Positions 26,602 through 35,760 of a DNA stretch of 55,074 nt are shown one piece after another (within the stretch, counting starts at the first letter, position 1; the number at the start of each line of letters is the position of its first letter). The notes under the pieces were generated by a model that saw only the letters and a program-made list of their open reading frames with translations, was not told where the DNA came from and searched no databases. The DNA is taken from positions 1 to 55,074 of the forward strand of contig JAJZBK010000019.1 of assembly GCA_021798955.1 (NCBI GenBank), given 5' to 3'. The stretch comes from Actinomycetes bacterium. Its GTDB lineage: Bacteria; Actinomycetota; Acidimicrobiia; Acidimicrobiales; RAAP-2. The translations under genes were made by a program, and so were the position numbers.

Positions 26602-27159
26602 GTGGCAGTCATCGACGTCGCCGGTTACGTGGCCGACCTGAAGGACCACTCGGTCGACCACGGGTTCCACGTGCACGACGAACGGCACTTCGTCGAGACG
26701 TACTCCCTGCGCCAGGTGTGGGAGGTCGACCTTCACCCCGAAGACGGTTGTGGTGGGCCGCTCGATCTCCACCTCGCCCTCGAGGTCGACCCGCGCACCC
26801 TGCTCTCGTTCGAGGACGTCGTCTTCGCCCTCAGGGACGACGAGGACCCTCCTGACGAGTTCCACTTCCCCCTGACGTTCACCTGGGCGCTCCCTCCCCT
26901 GCCCAACGGGCCCGACCTCCTTCGTCTGGCCATCGACCTGGCGGGGGTGGGCGGTATCGAGCTCCCACTCGAAGTGTCCGCCATCGACTCCTACGCCTCG
27001 GCCACCGATGCCGCCGAACGTCGCCTCACCATCGTCGCCCGGTCACCTGTCTCGCTCGCCCGGATCCTCGCTGGCGAGGAGATGCTCTGCGAGGTCTTCG
27101 ACCGCTGCCTGGCCGTCAGCCGCTACCTGCTCGACTCGGCCAGCAGCTGGCTCGGCTGA
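26602..27159 (+). CDS. Conserved-looking hypothetical protein, 185 residues
   Basis: Starts at GTG 26602. The protein is soluble and acidic, rich in His and Asp near the N-terminus (DHSVDHGFHVHDERHFVETY), with alternating hydrophobic/charged beta-like stretches and no membrane segment. I do not recognise the family. It is followed four bases later by a lipoprotein gene on the same strand, so the two probably form an operon, possibly envelope-related. Confidence 0.7.
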   Translation: MAVIDVAGYVADLKDHSVDHGFHVHDERHFVETYSLRQVWEVDLHPEDGCGGPLDLHLALEVDPRTLLSFEDVVFALRDDEDPPDEFHFPLTFTWALPPLPNGPDLLRLAIDLAGVGGIELPLEVSAIDSYASATDAAERRLTIVARSPVSLARILAGEEMLCEVFDRCLAVSRYLLDSASSWLG

Positions 27160-27163
27160 CCGG

Positions 27164-27592
27164 GTGCGACCGCGCCGGCGCCCAAGGCGCGTCGCGGCCG
27201 GGCTGAGCCTCGTCGTCGCGCTCGGTGCTGGGCTCACCGCCTGCGGCCAGTCGGGGGGCACCGTCCAGGCCAGGCAGGCCTGTACGTACATCGGCAGGTC
27301 GCTCTCCCTCCTCCAGCAGGCGGCACGCTCGGACGGGTCGGTGGCCACCTCCTTGCGCGAACGGGCCTACCTCCAGCTCCGTGAAGCACTACCACTGGCC
27401 GCCGAGGCGGCCGACGCCAACGGTCAGTGGCAGGCACTGATGACCACGGTGTCGGAGAGCAACCGCGTGCCCGAGCAGTACCTCGTCACGGCCCTCCGGG
27501 CCCAGTGCGCCGTCGCCAACGCGTCGGTCGGTGGCGAACCGCCGCCGCCGTCCTCGGCCCCACCCCCGGCGCCCGTCTCGTCAGCACCCTGA
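27164..27592 (+). CDS. Small secreted lipoprotein
   Basis: A 142-residue protein from GTG 27164. A basic n-region (RPRRRPRR) is followed by a hydrophobic segment AAGLSLVVALGAG and a lipobox LTAC-G, so it should be lipid-anchored outside the membrane. The mature part is helical, with two further Cys (ACTYIG and AQCAVA) that could form a disulfide, and a Pro-rich tail. It is four bases after the previous gene. No family recognised. Confidence 0.75.
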   Translation: MRPRRRPRRVAAGLSLVVALGAGLTACGQSGGTVQARQACTYIGRSLSLLQQAARSDGSVATSLRERAYLQLREALPLAAEAADANGQWQALMTTVSESNRVPEQYLVTALRAQCAVANASVGGEPPPPSSAPPPAPVSSAP

Positions 27593-27683
27593 CCTCGACG
27601 TCGGCCGACCCATAACGGGCAGGCCGTGCCGACCTGGGCCCGACCTGGGCCCGACCAGCACCCTCGACGCGCCCCGGCAGCGT

Positions 27684-29909
27684 TCACCCGGCCGAGGCGG
27701 CGGCGTGCACGGGAAGGTGGCCGGCGTCGAAGTGCCCACCGGCCTGCTGCAACCGCCCTACCTCCACGACCTCGGGCAGGAGGCGCTCGGCCAGCCACTG
27801 GCCGGCGGCCGGCGTCGGCACGATGTGGACGCCGTCGCCGTCTCGGATCTGGACGCCGTCGAGCGTGGTGGCGAAGTGCCCGCCGGGACAGACCTGGGCG
27901 CCGAAGTTGTCGACGGTCACCGTGCGGGGGAACTCGGCTGCGACCTGGCGGAGGATGGCGTTGTAACGGTCGAGGCGGGCCGGCGAGTCCTCGGGCCACG
28001 GCTGGCCGTTGGGCTGCTCACCCGTGTCGAAGCACGGCGAGGTGAGGGCGACCATGAGCGCCCCGGTGGAGGTGCCGACGCGCATGGCCTGGCGCAGGGA
28101 CGAGCGCAGGATGGCGTCGTAGGCGGGCTCGCCGACGTGGAGCCACCGGCCGTCGATGAACGAGTCGACCGTCTCCCACCTCCCTGCCAGCAGCACGACG
28201 ACGTTCGGCCTGCTCCGGGCCAGCTCGGTCTGCCACAGGGCCGGCCACTGCTGGTCGGTCGGCGCCGTCGGGTTGCAAGCCGGGATACGACCATAGACGT
28301 GGTCGTGCGACTCGAACTCGCTGGAGCGCACGACGCCGCAGCCGAGGATGGCATCCCCGGTGAAGACGGTGTCGTAGTGCTTCGGTGCGCCGGCGGCGTC
28401 CATCGCCCAGGCCGCCGTGAAGGCCACCGAGTCCCCGAACATGGTCACCCGGACTGGTGGGCCCTGGTAGAGGGCACCTGTGGCGGGAGCCTGGACGGCG
28501 GCTCCGGCGGCGGTCGGCACGGTGGCCACGATGGTGACGACCACCACGGTGACGGCCGACGTGGCGGTCGCCAGCCACCCACGCCACTCGGCCAGGTGGA
28601 CCCGGCCCCGGCGGATCGGCTGCTCGACGAGGACGTAGGAGAGCGAGGCGACGAGAAGGGTGGCCACCACCCGGACGCCGAGGAGGGGGAGCCCGTAGAG
28701 GTGGACGCGAGCAGCGTCCAACACCTCGAAGAGCGGGAAGTGCCACAGGTAGGCGCCGTAGGAGATGCGACCCACGTAACGGAAGACAGGGTTGCCGATG
28801 GCCCGCGACAGGGCACCCCGTTGGTTGGTGACGACGCAGAAGATGACAACAGCCACCCCGACGGCGACGGCGAGGTAGCCGCCCCGGTAGAACGAGGGCC
28901 CCGGCGTGCCCGGAGGGATGTGCGACCACAGGTAGGCGAAGGCGCCGACAGCGCAGAAGCCCACCACCTGGAGCACGACCCGACCGACGCCCGAGGAGAC
29001 CTCCCAGGCCTCGATGGGGACGAAGGGCGAGGACCGGCGACGGCGCTGCGACGGAGCGTCCTCAGCCGAGGTGGGCAGCGGGCGCCGGTGCTCGGCCCAC
29101 AGGGCCATGGCGACGGCCAGGGCTGCCCCGACCAGGAGATCTTGGGCGCGGGTGTCGGTGCCCTCGTAGACCCGCATCACCGAGGACGGGCCGTGGTAGA
29201 GGAGTGCCATCTCGGTCGCCGAGGCCAACGCTCCGACGACGGCGGCGGTGAGCAGGGGCACCAGGCGGCGCGACGGGCGCAGCCGGCGGCCGAAGCGGAG
29301 CAGCACGAGGACCACCGGCGGCCACACGATGTAGAACTGCTCCTCGATCGACAGCGACCACATGTGCTGGAGCGGCGAGGGCTGGGCGGTCTGGGCGAAG
29401 TAGTTCGACCCGGCCAAGATGAAGTGCCAGTTGGCCACGTAGAACAACGTGGCCAACGTGTCGAGGCGGAGACCGGCGAACTCGCCCGGTGTCGCCAAGA
29501 ACCGGGCGTAGAGGGCAACGGCGACGAGCAGGACGAAGAGGGCGGGCAGCAACCGGCGGGCCCGACGGGCCCAGAAGCTCCTCAGGGCGATGCCGAGGGT
29601 CCGCCCCCACTCCCCCACCAGCAGCGACGTGATGAGGAACCCCGACAGGACGAAGAAGACGTTCACTCCGAGGAACCCGCCGGCGAGGATGGGCAGGCCG
29701 CCGTGGTAGCCCATCACCCCGAGGACGGCGATCGCCCGCAGACCCTCGAGCCCGGGGACGAAGCCGAAGCGGACCGCCCGGCCGCGACGCGTCCCCGTCG
29801 GGCCCGACGTGGCTACCCCGGTGCTCCCTGAGTGACGATGACCCCGCGCCAGACGGCCGCGGCGTCGGTGGCGGGACGCGCCGCCGGAGCCGTGTGCTCC
29901 GGGGCTCAC
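27684..29909 (-). CDS. Acyltransferase-3/SGNH protein, copy B (downstream of pair)
   Basis: A 741-residue enzyme of the OafA/SGNH type: LEGLRAIAVLGVMGYHGG, GGFLGVNVFFVLSGFLIT, RSFWARRARRLLPALF, MWSLSIEEQFYIVWPP, then the SGNH domain with VTMFGDSVAFTAAWAM and a C-terminal DGVHIVPT end. GTG 29909 overlaps the stop of copy C (GTGA), so the two are co-transcribed. DNA 27864-29814 appears identical to 30092-32042 in copy C, while the ends are homologous but diverged. Likely role: acylation of exported envelope glycans. Confidence 0.9.
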   Translation of the reverse strand: MSPGAHGSGGASRHRRRGRLARGHRHSGSTGVATSGPTGTRRGRAVRFGFVPGLEGLRAIAVLGVMGYHGGLPILAGGFLGVNVFFVLSGFLITSLLVGEWGRTLGIALRSFWARRARRLLPALFVLLVAVALYARFLATPGEFAGLRLDTLATLFYVANWHFILAGSNYFAQTAQPSPLQHMWSLSIEEQFYIVWPPVVLVLLRFGRRLRPSRRLVPLLTAAVVGALASATEMALLYHGPSSVMRVYEGTDTRAQDLLVGAALAVAMALWAEHRRPLPTSAEDAPSQRRRRSSPFVPIEAWEVSSGVGRVVLQVVGFCAVGAFAYLWSHIPPGTPGPSFYRGGYLAVAVGVAVVIFCVVTNQRGALSRAIGNPVFRYVGRISYGAYLWHFPLFEVLDAARVHLYGLPLLGVRVVATLLVASLSYVLVEQPIRRGRVHLAEWRGWLATATSAVTVVVVTIVATVPTAAGAAVQAPATGALYQGPPVRVTMFGDSVAFTAAWAMDAAGAPKHYDTVFTGDAILGCGVVRSSEFESHDHVYGRIPACNPTAPTDQQWPALWQTELARSRPNVVVLLAGRWETVDSFIDGRWLHVGEPAYDAILRSSLRQAMRVGTSTGALMVALTSPCFDTGEQPNGQPWPEDSPARLDRYNAILRQVAAEFPRTVTVDNFGAQVCPGGHFATTLDGVQIRDGDGVHIVPTPAAGQWLAERLLPEVVEVGRLQQAGGHFDAGHLPVHAAASAG
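27864..29814. repeat. 1951-bp direct repeat, left copy (pairs with 30092-32042)
   Basis: Aligned at a constant offset of 2228 bases, I saw no difference between this block and 30092-32042. Outside the block the copies differ at once: in the last 180 bases of the genes they are related but visibly diverged, and upstream of the block they soon become unrelated. This pattern suggests gene conversion between older paralogues. Confidence 0.9.
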
Positions 29910-32119
29910 GGCACCCGTGCCGAGACGGTGAGCGGGCGGCCTCCGACACCGTCACCGGCTTGCTGCCACCGTCCCACCTTGACCACCTCGGGGAAGATGT
30001 GAGCAGCCAGCCACTCACCGGCAGCCGAGGTGCCCGGCCCCTGGAAGACGAAGTGGATCCCGTCGGACTCGCGCAGACGGACCCCGTCCACCGTGGTGGC
30101 GAAGTGCCCGCCGGGACAGACCTGGGCGCCGAAGTTGTCGACGGTCACCGTGCGGGGGAACTCGGCTGCGACCTGGCGGAGGATGGCGTTGTAACGGTCG
30201 AGGCGGGCCGGCGAGTCCTCGGGCCACGGCTGGCCGTTGGGCTGCTCACCCGTGTCGAAGCACGGCGAGGTGAGGGCGACCATGAGCGCCCCGGTGGAGG
30301 TGCCGACGCGCATGGCCTGGCGCAGGGACGAGCGCAGGATGGCGTCGTAGGCGGGCTCGCCGACGTGGAGCCACCGGCCGTCGATGAACGAGTCGACCGT
30401 CTCCCACCTCCCTGCCAGCAGCACGACGACGTTCGGCCTGCTCCGGGCCAGCTCGGTCTGCCACAGGGCCGGCCACTGCTGGTCGGTCGGCGCCGTCGGG
30501 TTGCAAGCCGGGATACGACCATAGACGTGGTCGTGCGACTCGAACTCGCTGGAGCGCACGACGCCGCAGCCGAGGATGGCATCCCCGGTGAAGACGGTGT
30601 CGTAGTGCTTCGGTGCGCCGGCGGCGTCCATCGCCCAGGCCGCCGTGAAGGCCACCGAGTCCCCGAACATGGTCACCCGGACTGGTGGGCCCTGGTAGAG
30701 GGCACCTGTGGCGGGAGCCTGGACGGCGGCTCCGGCGGCGGTCGGCACGGTGGCCACGATGGTGACGACCACCACGGTGACGGCCGACGTGGCGGTCGCC
30801 AGCCACCCACGCCACTCGGCCAGGTGGACCCGGCCCCGGCGGATCGGCTGCTCGACGAGGACGTAGGAGAGCGAGGCGACGAGAAGGGTGGCCACCACCC
30901 GGACGCCGAGGAGGGGGAGCCCGTAGAGGTGGACGCGAGCAGCGTCCAACACCTCGAAGAGCGGGAAGTGCCACAGGTAGGCGCCGTAGGAGATGCGACC
31001 CACGTAACGGAAGACAGGGTTGCCGATGGCCCGCGACAGGGCACCCCGTTGGTTGGTGACGACGCAGAAGATGACAACAGCCACCCCGACGGCGACGGCG
31101 AGGTAGCCGCCCCGGTAGAACGAGGGCCCCGGCGTGCCCGGAGGGATGTGCGACCACAGGTAGGCGAAGGCGCCGACAGCGCAGAAGCCCACCACCTGGA
31201 GCACGACCCGACCGACGCCCGAGGAGACCTCCCAGGCCTCGATGGGGACGAAGGGCGAGGACCGGCGACGGCGCTGCGACGGAGCGTCCTCAGCCGAGGT
31301 GGGCAGCGGGCGCCGGTGCTCGGCCCACAGGGCCATGGCGACGGCCAGGGCTGCCCCGACCAGGAGATCTTGGGCGCGGGTGTCGGTGCCCTCGTAGACC
31401 CGCATCACCGAGGACGGGCCGTGGTAGAGGAGTGCCATCTCGGTCGCCGAGGCCAACGCTCCGACGACGGCGGCGGTGAGCAGGGGCACCAGGCGGCGCG
31501 ACGGGCGCAGCCGGCGGCCGAAGCGGAGCAGCACGAGGACCACCGGCGGCCACACGATGTAGAACTGCTCCTCGATCGACAGCGACCACATGTGCTGGAG
31601 CGGCGAGGGCTGGGCGGTCTGGGCGAAGTAGTTCGACCCGGCCAAGATGAAGTGCCAGTTGGCCACGTAGAACAACGTGGCCAACGTGTCGAGGCGGAGA
31701 CCGGCGAACTCGCCCGGTGTCGCCAAGAACCGGGCGTAGAGGGCAACGGCGACGAGCAGGACGAAGAGGGCGGGCAGCAACCGGCGGGCCCGACGGGCCC
31801 AGAAGCTCCTCAGGGCGATGCCGAGGGTCCGCCCCCACTCCCCCACCAGCAGCGACGTGATGAGGAACCCCGACAGGACGAAGAAGACGTTCACTCCGAG
31901 GAACCCGCCGGCGAGGATGGGCAGGCCGCCGTGGTAGCCCATCACCCCGAGGACGGCGATCGCCCGCAGACCCTCGAGCCCGGGGACGAAGCCGAAGCGG
32001 ACCGCCCGGCCGCGACGCGTCCCCGTCGGGCCCGACGTGGCTGCCCCGGTGCTCCCCCCGAGCGGCACGCCGACTGCCTGCGGACCTTGCTCCTCCACCT
32101 CGTCCCTCAAGTGCTGCAT
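29906..32119 (-). CDS. Acyltransferase-3/SGNH protein, copy C (upstream of pair)
   Basis: A 737-residue protein from ATG 32119, same architecture as copy B and identical over most of its length. Its own N-terminus (MQHLRDEVEEQGPQ...) and C-terminus differ: the end reads TTVDGVRLRESDGIHFVFQG where copy B has TTLDGVQIRDGDGVHIVPT. An open frame extends to 32344 but runs through sequence without protein character. No strong ribosome site is visible, so the start is uncertain. Confidence 0.85.
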   Translation of the reverse strand: MQHLRDEVEEQGPQAVGVPLGGSTGAATSGPTGTRRGRAVRFGFVPGLEGLRAIAVLGVMGYHGGLPILAGGFLGVNVFFVLSGFLITSLLVGEWGRTLGIALRSFWARRARRLLPALFVLLVAVALYARFLATPGEFAGLRLDTLATLFYVANWHFILAGSNYFAQTAQPSPLQHMWSLSIEEQFYIVWPPVVLVLLRFGRRLRPSRRLVPLLTAAVVGALASATEMALLYHGPSSVMRVYEGTDTRAQDLLVGAALAVAMALWAEHRRPLPTSAEDAPSQRRRRSSPFVPIEAWEVSSGVGRVVLQVVGFCAVGAFAYLWSHIPPGTPGPSFYRGGYLAVAVGVAVVIFCVVTNQRGALSRAIGNPVFRYVGRISYGAYLWHFPLFEVLDAARVHLYGLPLLGVRVVATLLVASLSYVLVEQPIRRGRVHLAEWRGWLATATSAVTVVVVTIVATVPTAAGAAVQAPATGALYQGPPVRVTMFGDSVAFTAAWAMDAAGAPKHYDTVFTGDAILGCGVVRSSEFESHDHVYGRIPACNPTAPTDQQWPALWQTELARSRPNVVVLLAGRWETVDSFIDGRWLHVGEPAYDAILRSSLRQAMRVGTSTGALMVALTSPCFDTGEQPNGQPWPEDSPARLDRYNAILRQVAAEFPRTVTVDNFGAQVCPGGHFATTVDGVRLRESDGIHFVFQGPGTSAAGEWLAAHIFPEVVKVGRWQQAGDGVGGRPLTVSARVP
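30092..32042. repeat. 1951-bp direct repeat, right copy (pairs with 27864-29814)
   Basis: Partner of the left copy at an offset of 2228 bases; it covers nearly all of the acyltransferase and SGNH coding sequence of copy C. Confidence 0.9.
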
Positions 32120-32279
32120 TCTCGCAGACGACCGGGGTGCCGGCGGGACGCCCCCGGGTGGACCCTTCGGACCGTGCCACCCCCGCCAGCGGGCGGCTTC
32201 GTGGACGCTCGATCGTAGAGGTGACAGGGGCGGCACCCCTTCGTGGTCGGACGTGGACCGAGACGCCGCCCGCCCGTTC

Positions 32280-32321
32280 GGATCGGACGGGAACCGAACC
32301 CGAGGCCTCGGAGTACGATCC
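32280..32321. other. Nested dyad in the divergent gap 32120-32420
   Basis: GGATCG (32280-32285) pairs with CGATCC (32316-32321). Inside lie GGGAAC...ACCC and the perfect palindrome CCGAGGCCTCGG (32300-32311). The 301-base gap between the acyltransferase pair and the membrane protein gene holds no other feature I can name. It may be a regulatory hairpin or operator; it looks slightly like a T arm but no tRNA fits. Confidence 0.35.
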
Positions 32322-32420
32322 CCGTGCTCACGACCGTGGGGCACACGCCCACCGCTGGGTACACGTCACGCTGCGGTGGCACCGACCAGTCCGCGCAAGG
32401 AGCCCGAGGGGAGAGACGAC

Positions 32421-34130
32421 GTGGTCGACCAACAGCGCCAACGGCTCGACCCCGCCCTCGACGACCCCGCCACCTCCGGTCGGACACCGACAGGCGAGCT
32501 TCGCCGGAGAACCTGGCCGGTCGTCGTGGCTGGCATGCTGCTCGGTACCGCGCCGTTCGTCGCCGGACTCGTCATCGACGTCGCCCATGGGTGGCTGCCG
32601 CTCGGCGACGACGCCGTCATCGCGGAGCGCAGCTGGCTCGCACTCGGGAGCCACGGACCGCTCCTTGGCCAGCTGACGCTGGCGACCGCTCACGGGCACC
32701 CCACCTACGACCTCGGGCCGCTCCTCTACTGGCTGCTCGCCGTTCCCGTCCACGTCGACCCGGTGCAGGGGGCCCTGTGGGGGGCAGCTCTGTGGTCCAC
32801 CGTCGCCGTCGCCGTGACGGTCGTGGCTGCACACCGGGCGACGGGACCTGTCGGTGCCCTGGTGGCCGGCGCTATCTTCCCGGTCCTCGCCGCCGGGATC
32901 CCGTTGGTGGCTCTCGACCCCACCTGGAACCCGAGCATCGGTCTGTGCTGGTACGTCGCCACCGCTGCAGCCGGCATCGCCACCGCCACCGGGCACCGCT
33001 GGTGGTTCCCCGTCCTCGTCCTCACCGGCTCGGTCGCCGCCCAGTGCCACCTCTCACTGGCCGGCAGCATGCCGCTCCTGCTGCCGGTGGCCCTCGTCGT
33101 CGGCGTCGCTGGCGAGCGGCGCGGCGAGCGGCGGGCATGGTTCGCCCCGATCGGTGCCGGCCTCGCCGTCGCCGTCGGCTGCTGGGTCGCCACCGTCGTC
33201 CAGCAGCTCACCGGGCACCCCGGCAACCTGACCGCCCTGGCCACGGCCACCGGGAGCGGCGCCGACGTCGGCTGGGTAGGCGCCCTGCACACCCTCGGGA
33301 CAGCTCTCGGCATCCCGCCCCTCTGGTGGCGCCAGATCGAGCGCTTCACCTTCCACGAGTTCGTCGCCATCTACACGACCGGCAGCATCCCCATCGCCGT
33401 CATGGCCGAGGTCGCCGTCGCCGCAGTCGCCGTCGTCGCGTGGCGCACCGGGCGACGCGCCCTCGCCGCCACGGCCGTCGTCTCCTTGACACTGAGTGCG
33501 GCGGTCGTTGCCGTCGTCGCCCACTTCCCTCTGGCAGACATCCTGGCGCTCGGCTACACGGTACGGCCGGCCTATGTGGTGGGCATGCTCACGTGGACGG
33601 TCGTGTCCTGGGCCGTCGTCGTCGCCGCCGCCGCCCTCCTTCGGCGGGCTCGGCACTCCCGACTGCACGGGCGCCCGGTGAGCACGCCGTCAGCGCCGGG
33701 TACCCGTGGACGAACGCGGGCACGAGTCGCCATGACGACCATCGCCGGCTCCCTCGCCGCCGTCGGCCTCGTCGCCGTCGCCGTGGTGGCCGAGCGGTCG
33801 GACGCCACGGTTCCCGTCCAGGCCGCCACGGCCGTCCAGGTACGGGCGGTGGACGCGGCGGTCCGCCCGCTCGCCACCGGCAGGCCCATCGTCCTCCACA
33901 TCGCTCCCGACCCGTCGCTGCCCCCGGGGGGTCTTGAACAGCTCGCCCTCGAATTCGGGGTGCTGTGGCTGGCCCACACCCAGGGGTACTCCGTGCGACT
34001 ACCGGACGTCGCCGCGGACAGCATCGGCCCCGAAGCCGCACCCGCTGCCGGCATCCCGTCGGTCACCGTCACCTTCGCCCACGGACGACCGGTCGCCTCG
34101 TTGTCCGCGTCCACCAGCTCCGCCACCTGA
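32421..34130 (+). CDS. Polytopic membrane protein, possibly GT-C-like
   Basis: A 569-residue protein from GTG 32421 (GGGGAGAG just upstream). About ten to twelve hydrophobic segments follow a basic N-terminus. The first periplasmic loop reads GWLPLGDDAVIAERSW, with a DD pair between helices 1 and 2 as in GT-C glycosyltransferases, followed by HPTYDLGPLLYWLLAVP. The C-terminal 120 residues form an extracytoplasmic domain. It is divergent from the acyltransferase pair, in keeping with an envelope-glycan locus. The enzymatic assignment is tentative. Confidence 0.7.
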   Translation: MVDQQRQRLDPALDDPATSGRTPTGELRRRTWPVVVAGMLLGTAPFVAGLVIDVAHGWLPLGDDAVIAERSWLALGSHGPLLGQLTLATAHGHPTYDLGPLLYWLLAVPVHVDPVQGALWGAALWSTVAVAVTVVAAHRATGPVGALVAGAIFPVLAAGIPLVALDPTWNPSIGLCWYVATAAAGIATATGHRWWFPVLVLTGSVAAQCHLSLAGSMPLLLPVALVVGVAGERRGERRAWFAPIGAGLAVAVGCWVATVVQQLTGHPGNLTALATATGSGADVGWVGALHTLGTALGIPPLWWRQIERFTFHEFVAIYTTGSIPIAVMAEVAVAAVAVVAWRTGRRALAATAVVSLTLSAAVVAVVAHFPLADILALGYTVRPAYVVGMLTWTVVSWAVVVAAAALLRRARHSRLHGRPVSTPSAPGTRGRTRARVAMTTIAGSLAAVGLVAVAVVAERSDATVPVQAATAVQVRAVDAAVRPLATGRPIVLHIAPDPSLPPGGLEQLALEFGVLWLAHTQGYSVRLPDVAADSIGPEAAPAAGIPSVTVTFAHGRPVASLSASTSSAT

Positions 34131-34187
34131 ACCGGACGGGCACGGGAAGCGTGGGCGGTGCCGGTGCGGCTGGGCCATCCGGTGCCG

Positions 34188-35645
34188 TCAGCCGGCCACT
34201 CGGTACCCGGCCGGCAGGTTGATGGTCTTCTTCTCCAAGAAGAGCTCCAGCCCGTCCTCACCGAGCTCGCGGCCGATGCCCGACTCCTTGAACCCTCCGA
34301 AGGGCGACGAGAAGTCGATGGGGATGTTCGAATTGACCATGTAGGCCCCGGTGCGGACCCGGCGCGCCACAGCGAGGCCCCGGTCGTCGTCGCCCGTGAA
34401 CACCCCGCCGCAGAGCCCGTAGTCGGAGTCGTTGGCGATGGCTACGGCGTCCTCGTCGTCGTCGTAGGGGATGACCGACAGGACGGGACCGAAGATCTCC
34501 TCCCGCGCGATGCGCATCGAGTTGTCGACGTCGACGAACACCGTGGGCTCGACAAACCACCCGCGGTCCATGCCGGCCGGACGCCCTCCCCCGGTGGCCA
34601 GCTTGGCCCCCTCCTCCTGACCGATGCGGATGTAGTCCTCCACGCGGTCGCGCTGACGTTCGGCGACGAGCGGCCCCACCTCGGTCGCCGGGTCGAGCGG
34701 GTCGCCCACGGTGAGCGCCCGGACGTGGTCGACCAGCGCCTCGGTCATCTCGTCAGCCCGGCTCCGGGGAACAAGCACCCGGGTCAGGGCGATACAGGCC
34801 TCCCCGTTGTTCATCAGGGCGTTGGGCAACAGGAGGGGGAGGGCCTGGTCGAGATCGGCGTCGTCGAGGAGGATCGCCGCCGACTTGCCGCCGAGCTCGA
34901 GACTGAAGCGCTTGAGGTTGGCTCCGCAGGCGGCGCCGATCTTCCGGCCTGCCGCCGTGGAACCGGTGAAGGACACCTTGTCGACGCCAGGATGGTCGAC
35001 CAGGTGCTGCCCCACGTCGCGGCCGGCCGGCACCACCGACAACACGCCCTCGGGTAGCCCGGCCTCCATCAGCAGCTCAGCGAAGCGGTTGGCGTCGAGC
35101 GGAGTTTCGGGAGCGGGCTTGAAGACGACGGTGCTCCCCGACAACAGCGCCGGCGACAGCTTGGCGGCAGCCAGGAAGAGCGGGACGTTCCACGGCGTGA
35201 TCGCGGCGACGACCCCCACGGGCTCCTTGCGCACCATGACCGGGCCGAGCAGACCGTCGCGCACCGACTCGAAGGCGTAGCCGGACGCCAGGCCGGCGTA
35301 GTAGTCGAGGATCATCGACGGTGCCAGCACCTGGGCCATCTGTGCCCACGACACGGGCGAGCCCATCTCGGAGGTGATGAGCTCGGCCAGGGGGGCCACC
35401 TCGTTGCGGACCGCCTCGGCCACCCGGCCAAGGACGGCCCCGCGCTCGGCAGCCGTTAGACGCGGCCAGGGGCCGTGGTCGAAGGCGTCGCGGGCGACCG
35501 CCACCGCCCGGTCGACGTCGGCCTCCTGTGCCTCAGGGACGGCGCCCACCACCTCCTCGGTGGTCGGCGAGATCACCTCGATGACCGAGGACGACGAGGG
35601 CTCCACCCAGGCCCCTCCGATGAACAGGCGGTCATAGGACGTCAT
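34188..35645 (-). CDS. Aldehyde dehydrogenase (NAD(P)-dependent)
   Basis: A 485-residue ALDH of normal length. Key motifs: ITPWNVPLFLAAAKLSPALL, FKPAPETPL, FTGSTAAGRKIG, the catalytic Glu in LELGGKSA, the catalytic Cys in NNGEACIALTRVLV, and EEIFGPVLSV. The Cys region has GEAC where GQ(x)C is common, which is a known variation. Substrate not evident. GGGGAGG lies five bases before ATG 35645. It converges with the membrane protein gene and is 115 bases downstream of the SDR gene on the same strand. Confidence 0.92.
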   Translation of the reverse strand: MTSYDRLFIGGAWVEPSSSSVIEVISPTTEEVVGAVPEAQEADVDRAVAVARDAFDHGPWPRLTAAERGAVLGRVAEAVRNEVAPLAELITSEMGSPVSWAQMAQVLAPSMILDYYAGLASGYAFESVRDGLLGPVMVRKEPVGVVAAITPWNVPLFLAAAKLSPALLSGSTVVFKPAPETPLDANRFAELLMEAGLPEGVLSVVPAGRDVGQHLVDHPGVDKVSFTGSTAAGRKIGAACGANLKRFSLELGGKSAAILLDDADLDQALPLLLPNALMNNGEACIALTRVLVPRSRADEMTEALVDHVRALTVGDPLDPATEVGPLVAERQRDRVEDYIRIGQEEGAKLATGGGRPAGMDRGWFVEPTVFVDVDNSMRIAREEIFGPVLSVIPYDDDEDAVAIANDSDYGLCGGVFTGDDDRGLAVARRVRTGAYMVNSNIPIDFSSPFGGFKESGIGRELGEDGLELFLEKKTINLPAGYRVAG

Positions 35646-35760
35646 GGACCCTCCCCTGCGCACGGCCGGCCTGCGCCAGCGCTCTGTGGCGATCGTAGCC
35701 AGGGCCATCGGCGGCTGCCTGGCCGTCGAAGCGATCGAGCGGTCGCCGACCTGGCAGGTC

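Noticed and set aside
27531..32218. Very long plus-strand open frames (about 770 codons each) across the acyltransferase pair
   Set aside because: They are antisense shadows of the acyltransferase genes in GC-rich DNA, full of Arg/Gly/Asp/His without domain pattern; the minus-strand frames show clear catalytic motifs.
32270..32345. Possible tRNA on the minus strand (GGGTTCGGTTCCC resembles a T arm)
   Set aside because: The T loop lacks the near-universal A58, and no D or anticodon arm can be folded at the right distance.
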